Shown: in pieces, positions 60,860 to 64,000 of the stretch
Numbering within the stretch: the first letter of the stretch is position 1
Layout of the letters: each line of letters opens with the position of its first letter
Assembly (NCBI RefSeq): GCF_003858655.1
Contig: NZ_RQXV01000003.1
Coordinates: 348,333-412,332 of the forward strand
Length of the DNA stretch: 64,000 bases
Source of the DNA: Amphritea balenae
Lineage (GTDB): Bacteria > Pseudomonadota > Gammaproteobacteria > Pseudomonadales > Balneatricaceae
Reading direction: 5' to 3'
Program-made: the position numbers and the translations under genes
The notes under the pieces: model-generated
Seen by the model: the letters and a program-made list of their open reading frames with translations, nothing else
Told to the model about the DNA's origin: nothing
Databases searched by the model: none

Positions 60860-61783
60860 TTAGAACTTAACGCGCATACCAGCCAGGTAGCCCAGGTCCT
60901 TGTCATCAGCATCAGAATCAGCGATCTCTGCAAATACGCTAACATTCTTCTGAGTTGGGAACTTGTAGGTTACGTTCGCATACCATTCAGCAACATCTTC
61001 AGCTGACTCGTAGTCAGTGCTCTGGTAACCAACAGAAACTTCTGTAGTCTCGGCAACAGGAACAACAGCAACCAAACCGTAAGTCTTGTTGGTTTCGTCT
61101 GCAATCTTGTCATCAGCAGAGCTGTAGTCAGCGCCGAATGCAGCGAACCCAGCATCAAATGCTGCGCTTACACCCCAGGCTTTATAGTCCAGATCGTCAT
61201 CGTTATCGTAGGTCTGGTAAGCAAGAGCCAGCTCAACATCAGCTACAGAAGTAGCAGCCAGGATATCAAAACCTTTTGCTTCGTCTTCGTCACCTTCTAG
61301 AACTGTTGAAGCGCCAACGTACAGGTTTTCGCCTTCGAAATCGACACGGACTACGTTATCACCAGCATCTTCAGCGAACTGAGACTGGTCTTCTTCGTTT
61401 TCGTACTGATTCTCGATACCAAAACCTTCAACAGCCATGTCCTGCTTACCAACAGAAACAGCTACATTACCAAACTGCATACCCAGGAAAGCATTTTCAA
61501 GCTCAGCACCATCCTCATCACCTTCAGCTGCACCATCAAAGCTGAAGTCCAGAGCGCCAAACGCCTGCATATCATCACCCAGGTCGTAGGTAACAGTGTT
61601 ATGTACTTCCAGATCGTCAAACTCGATATCGGTATCTACGTCATCACCAACAGCTTTACGCAGTTGTACCTGGAAATCACCGCCCAACTCATAAGTCAGA
61701 CCATTACCTTCGTAAATAGTCGCAGCGTTAGCAGCACCAGCAGTAGTCGCTGTAATTGCAGCAACCAGAATAAGCTTTTTCAT
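60860..61783 (-). CDS. General porin-type outer-membrane beta-barrel protein
   Basis: Outer-membrane protein (307 aa). Signal peptide MKKLILVAAITATTAGAANA, then acidic beta-strands rich in Asp/Glu with aromatic girdle residues, ending YLAGMRVKF with the C-terminal phenylalanine needed for insertion by the Bam machinery. It fits the Gram-negative porin (OmpC/porin_4) group and is highly acidic, as in marine bacteria. The ATG at 61783 has GGAG six bases upstream; a longer upstream frame is not supported. Single-gene unit with its own terminator. Confidence 0.9.
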   Translation of the reverse strand: MKKLILVAAITATTAGAANAATIYEGNGLTYELGGDFQVQLRKAVGDDVDTDIEFDDLEVHNTVTYDLGDDMQAFGALDFSFDGAAEGDEDGAELENAFLGMQFGNVAVSVGKQDMAVEGFGIENQYENEEDQSQFAEDAGDNVVRVDFEGENLYVGASTVLEGDEDEAKGFDILAATSVADVELALAYQTYDNDDDLDYKAWGVSAAFDAGFAAFGADYSSADDKIADETNKTYGLVAVVPVAETTEVSVGYQSTDYESAEDVAEWYANVTYKFPTQKNVSVFAEIADSDADDKDLGYLAGMRVKF

Positions 61784-61876
61784 TTCTTTCTCCAAATTAA
61801 GAAAAGATAAAAATTTAAATATAAATTTAAGACAAACGATCCCTGCTACCTCATTAAAACAACAAGGCATAATCCC

Positions 61877-62545
61877 TTACAAAAAATAATTATATTGCGT
61901 TAAAATCCAGGCTTTAAATGCTTCCTGAGTTTCTTTATCAGCTTGCATAAACCAGTATTGAAGCATTACACCTGGCATTGATTTACCTTCAGCGCTTACA
62001 TTAGCTTCTGCTGTAGTATTCGCCATATTAAAAGCCTTAACATTTATACGACTAATATTTTTCAAGGCTGCAGCGTTGTTCGTTGCGTTAAACTCTTCGA
62101 GCTCACGCTTATAGTTCCGATCCAGCTGAAAGCCCACTTTCTTCAGAACAGCTGATTGGAATTCAATACTTTTTCCCTTATCGTCAGTGATCAGCCACTG
62201 CTGCTCTTTATTGAATTGCGATAATTGCTACAAGCTTTTGATTTTTAGAGCTTTAATTTCAAGACTGGTATCTTTAGCTGTAAACAGAATTACATGAGTG
62301 TCTGAAGTTTCTATTTCAGTATCACCTGCAGATGTTATCTCAACTGAATACTGAATTAAAACCTGGTTACTGCCGTTTTCCAATTCAGCTTGATTCCTAC
62401 TACCAAAAAAGGAATCAGAATCAGCCTCTTCACCGTTTACAATTATAAGGAACACATCACTCCCAAAATTTAATTTAACTTCAGCACAAACCGAGCTCGT
62501 AAAAAACAACAAAAACACTAAAACTTTTCTTTAAAAAAATAACAT
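61877..62545 (-). pseudogene. DUF2057-family gene with two in-frame stops
   Basis: One continuous frame reads like a DUF2057 (YccT-like) exported protein of about 220 aa but is broken twice. From the ATG at 62545, codon five is TAA, then RKVLVFLLFFTSSVCAEV continues as a good signal peptide. KLNFGSDVFLIIVNGEEAD and NQAELENGSNQVLIQY match the family N-terminal half. A TAG at 62228-62230 follows KALKIKSL, and the frame resumes QLSQFNKEQQWLITDD, then FQSAVLKKVGFQLDRNYKRE to a normal end at 61877. A GTG at 62518 could start a shortened product. Most likely a decayed gene. Confidence 0.75.
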
Positions 62546-62918
62546 TAGCTGTGTCTCAGTAACTACCGTAAATTTAATGGTTGCGATAATAGAGCTGCGA
62601 TATGACAATAAAGTCAACCTTAGACTAAATAAAAAATACACTCGAAATCTAATTAAACTTATTCCACATTTATTAGTTTTCTATTAACAAATTATTATTT
62701 GTTTAACGCGGAGGCATTTTGCCACTAAGAGAATCAACTATCAATGCTTATACGAATCGTTCTCATTTGTATTTAGATTATAATGCAATAAGCATATATG
62801 ACATATAGATCTATTGGTATATAAAGAATTATGTATAAGGGGTGCGAGCAGAAACGCATAGAGCAGGTTCAACATTACCTACTATGCTGAACCTGGTAGA
62901 TCTTGGATGGGATTACTT
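62546..62918. other. AT-rich gap between DUF2057 remnant and small secreted protein
   Basis: About 370 AT-rich bases. Only a weak inverted pair (CAGGTTCA / TGAACCTG, about 62864-62895) is visible near the small gene's end. No gene was seen. Confidence 0.4.
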
Positions 62919-63080
62919 CTAAAGTGCTTTTTTATCTTGGTCAGAGGTAAAACGTAGTACTCTTTCGTGCCACTCATAGTCTTCAAAAGAGTTGTTCATA
63001 CGAACCGTATCTGCACCTACCGAACCTGCCAACAACATTACAGCCAAAGCTGAAACGATATATTTTAATAAGATTTTCAT
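62919..63080 (-). CDS. Small secreted protein, unknown
   Basis: Not recognised. A 53-residue product from the ATG at 63080, which has GAGGA about seven bases upstream. It has a clear signal peptide (KILLKYIVSALAVMLLAGSV, cleavage near GAD) leaving about 30 mature residues rich in charged and aromatic side chains (NNSFEDYEWHERVLRF). The strong ribosome site and good signal peptide argue that it is real. Confidence 0.6.
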   Translation of the reverse strand: MKILLKYIVSALAVMLLAGSVGADTVRMNNSFEDYEWHERVLRFTSDQDKKAL

Positions 63081-63280
63081 ATTCAGATCCTCATCTGATA
63101 ACAACTATCAGACTACTACTCAGGACTGAAACATCCCTGGAAAAACAACCAGAGAGATCTGAAGTCATAAAAGATTCATAATCCGCACTAACATAACCCA
63201 AGCCCCACTTTACGCCTACACCGCTGCAGATCGGCACTGCCAAGCCTCACTCAATAGCCGTAGCTCCGAACTGAGAGCCG

Positions 63281-63350
63281 AGGTCCGATCGTTTCACTTG
63301 CCCGAACGCTGCGCTTGTCCGATGCGGCTTCGCCGCGTCCGAAAGAGCGG
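63281..63350. repeat. Mini-hairpin array 12
   Basis: TCCGA-oriented units including AACGCTGCGCTTG and GCGGC-TTC-GCCGC, followed by GAAAGAGCGGAAAAGATAAG. The order is close to 54.90-54.97 kb. Confidence 0.8.
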
Positions 63351-63365
63351 AAAAGATAAGTGCGG

Positions 63366-63590
63366 CTTACCACGGAGATCACTGAGAAGGTCAAAAGCAA
63401 AGAATGTTGGTAAGAGCATTACAAGTTTCTTTCCATCTTTTCTCTGTGCCCTCTGTGGTGCATATTGTTTTGAACTTAAATAATCCCGGACAAGTAGCGC
63501 AGCTACGATCGGACAAATGAAATGCTCGGACACGGCGCGTAGCGCCATTCGGACTAGCGAAGCGGTCGGTTTTATACCGGACTAGCCTGA
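63366..63590. repeat. Family-2 element plus mini-hairpin array 13
   Basis: Left arm TACCACGGAGATCACTGAG, right arm TTTCTCTGTGCCCTCTGTGG and the shared tail TGCATATTGTTTTGAAC (63366-63480). Then come CGGAC units GTAGC-GCA-GCTAC, AAATGAAATG, GGCGC-GTA-GCGCC and AAGCGGT (63484-63590). The whole resembles 55.2-55.4 kb with different stem sequences. Confidence 0.85.
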
Positions 63591-63602
63591 GTTTTGAAAC
63601 GA

Positions 63603-63647
63603 AAAAACCCCAACACAGCGTGTTGGGGTTTCTCGTATTAGGTGCTC
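63603..63647 (-). terminator. Outer copy of the rRNA-operon terminator
   Basis: The 45 bases are identical to 63845-63889. On the minus strand ACCCCAACAC pairs with GTGTTGGGGT, followed by TTTTT. Beyond it the sequence no longer matches 5S rRNA, so this is a duplicated operon end. Confidence 0.85.
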
Positions 63648-63844
63648 AGTGTGCCCCTTCGGGTATGGCGAAAGTTTGCCCCAGGAGCAAAGCGACTGCA
63701 TTGGGCATGACCTACATTATTCAGGCTTCGCCTTCACCCATTCATCGCTTCGCTCTTCAGGGCTGTCGTCGCAAGCGCCGACGTTCAACGCGCTTCGCGC
63801 TTTTGTCTCATCTATGCTCGAGCAGATCATAAATCACAGACATT

Positions 63845-63885
63845 AAAAAACCCCAACACAGCGTGTTGGGGTTTCTCGTATTAGG
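63845..63885 (-). terminator. Rho-independent terminator of the rRNA operon
   Basis: Hairpin AACCCCAACAC / GTGTTGGGGTT with a following T run, starting just after the 5S rRNA 3' end. Confidence 0.92.
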
Positions 63886-63886
63886 T

Positions 63887-64000
63887 GCTTGGCGATGACC
63901 TACTCTCGCATAGGGAATCCCTACACTACCATTGGCGCTAAGACGTTTCACTTCCGAGTTCGGTAAGGGATCGGGTGGTTCCATCTCGCTATGGTCGCCA
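63887..64000 (-). rRNA. rrf: 5S ribosomal RNA, 5' end just beyond the window
   Basis: Read on the minus strand it runs GGCGACCATAGCGAGATGGA to the 3' end CATCGCCAAGC, with the conserved CCGAACTCGGAAGTGAAACG and CCTATGCGAGAGTAGG. The closing helix (GCTTGGCGA / TCGCCAAGC) is only cut by a few bases at the window edge. It is the last gene of an rRNA operon whose 23S and 16S lie outside. Confidence 0.95.

Noticed and set aside
61784..61870. Upstream extension of the porin
   Set aside because: It would bury the signal peptide behind 29 residues; the ATG at 61783 has a proper ribosome site.
63620..63846. Open frames between the two rRNA-operon terminators
   Set aside because: They consist of palindrome-rich spacer and have no start signals or family match. 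More likely rRNA-operon remnant.

Overview
The window looks like a chromosomal segment of a marine gammaproteobacterium, most likely in or near the Oceanospirillales. This is inferred from gene content: pdhR-aceE-aceF, a TRAP transporter with a two-part D-lactate dehydrogenase, and selU. No 16S rRNA is present to settle it. The far right end is the 3' part of an rRNA operon (5S rRNA, minus strand). Genes for central metabolism have moderate GC and typical proteobacterial codon use. The glycosyltransferase, flippase and polymerase genes are strikingly AT-rich, as is usual for exchanged surface-polysaccharide loci.

Layout. (1) 1-0.5 kb: the end of a type I secretion adaptor (HlyD family). (2) 1-13.1 kb, minus strand: polysaccharide operon A. 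It holds a WcaJ-like initiating transferase, two sulfotransferases, a Wzy-like polymerase, two GT4 glycosyltransferases, ManC and a Wzx flippase, and ends with a DUF1800/DUF1501 pair. (3) 13.3-16.3 kb: a divergent small secreted protein, a beta-CASP nuclease and dense repeats. (4) 16.7-25 kb: two acyltransferases and the GDP-mannose/GDP-fucose genes (manC2, gmm, fcl, gmd). (5) 25-35.6 kb, minus strand: polysaccharide operon B, with a second WcaJ-like enzyme, an acetyltransferase, Wzx, Wzy, a GT2-acyltransferase fusion, three further GT-B-type glycosyltransferases and a WecG-type enzyme. It is again flanked by a divergent paralogue of the small secreted protein. (6) 36.7-41.3 kb: an O-antigen ligase-like protein, a UDP-glucuronate 4-epimerase-like enzyme and UDP-glucose dehydrogenase. 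(7) 41.9-54.7 kb: aceF, aceE and pdhR on the minus strand, divergent from a TRAP transporter, D-lactate dehydrogenase and UspA. Two PdhR-type operators lie between the two arms. (8) 55.5-63 kb: a sodium symporter, a degenerate phosphoesterase, a DTW-domain enzyme, a DUF2238 protein, tRNA 2-selenouridine synthase, a porin, a broken DUF2057 gene and a small secreted protein. (9) 63.6-64 kb: duplicated rRNA-operon terminators and the 5S rRNA.

Working together, the polysaccharide genes could make two Wzx/Wzy-type polymers. Available precursors would be GDP-mannose, GDP-fucose, UDP-glucuronate and probably UDP-galacturonate, with sulfate and acyl decorations. The outer-membrane export genes (wza, wzc) and phosphomannomutase are not in the window. 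The pyruvate node is arranged so that one regulator, PdhR, can sit between lactate import and oxidation and the pyruvate dehydrogenase complex.

The most unusual feature is a dispersed family of mini-hairpin arrays. Constant CGGAC boxes alternate with short hairpins whose stems differ from unit to unit but stay self-complementary. Arms of opposite orientation often meet at an A-rich core. These arrays fill most intergenic gaps outside the AT-rich operons, and one unit lies in frame inside manC2. A second dispersed family, built on CACAGAG / CTCTGTG inverted arms, accompanies it.
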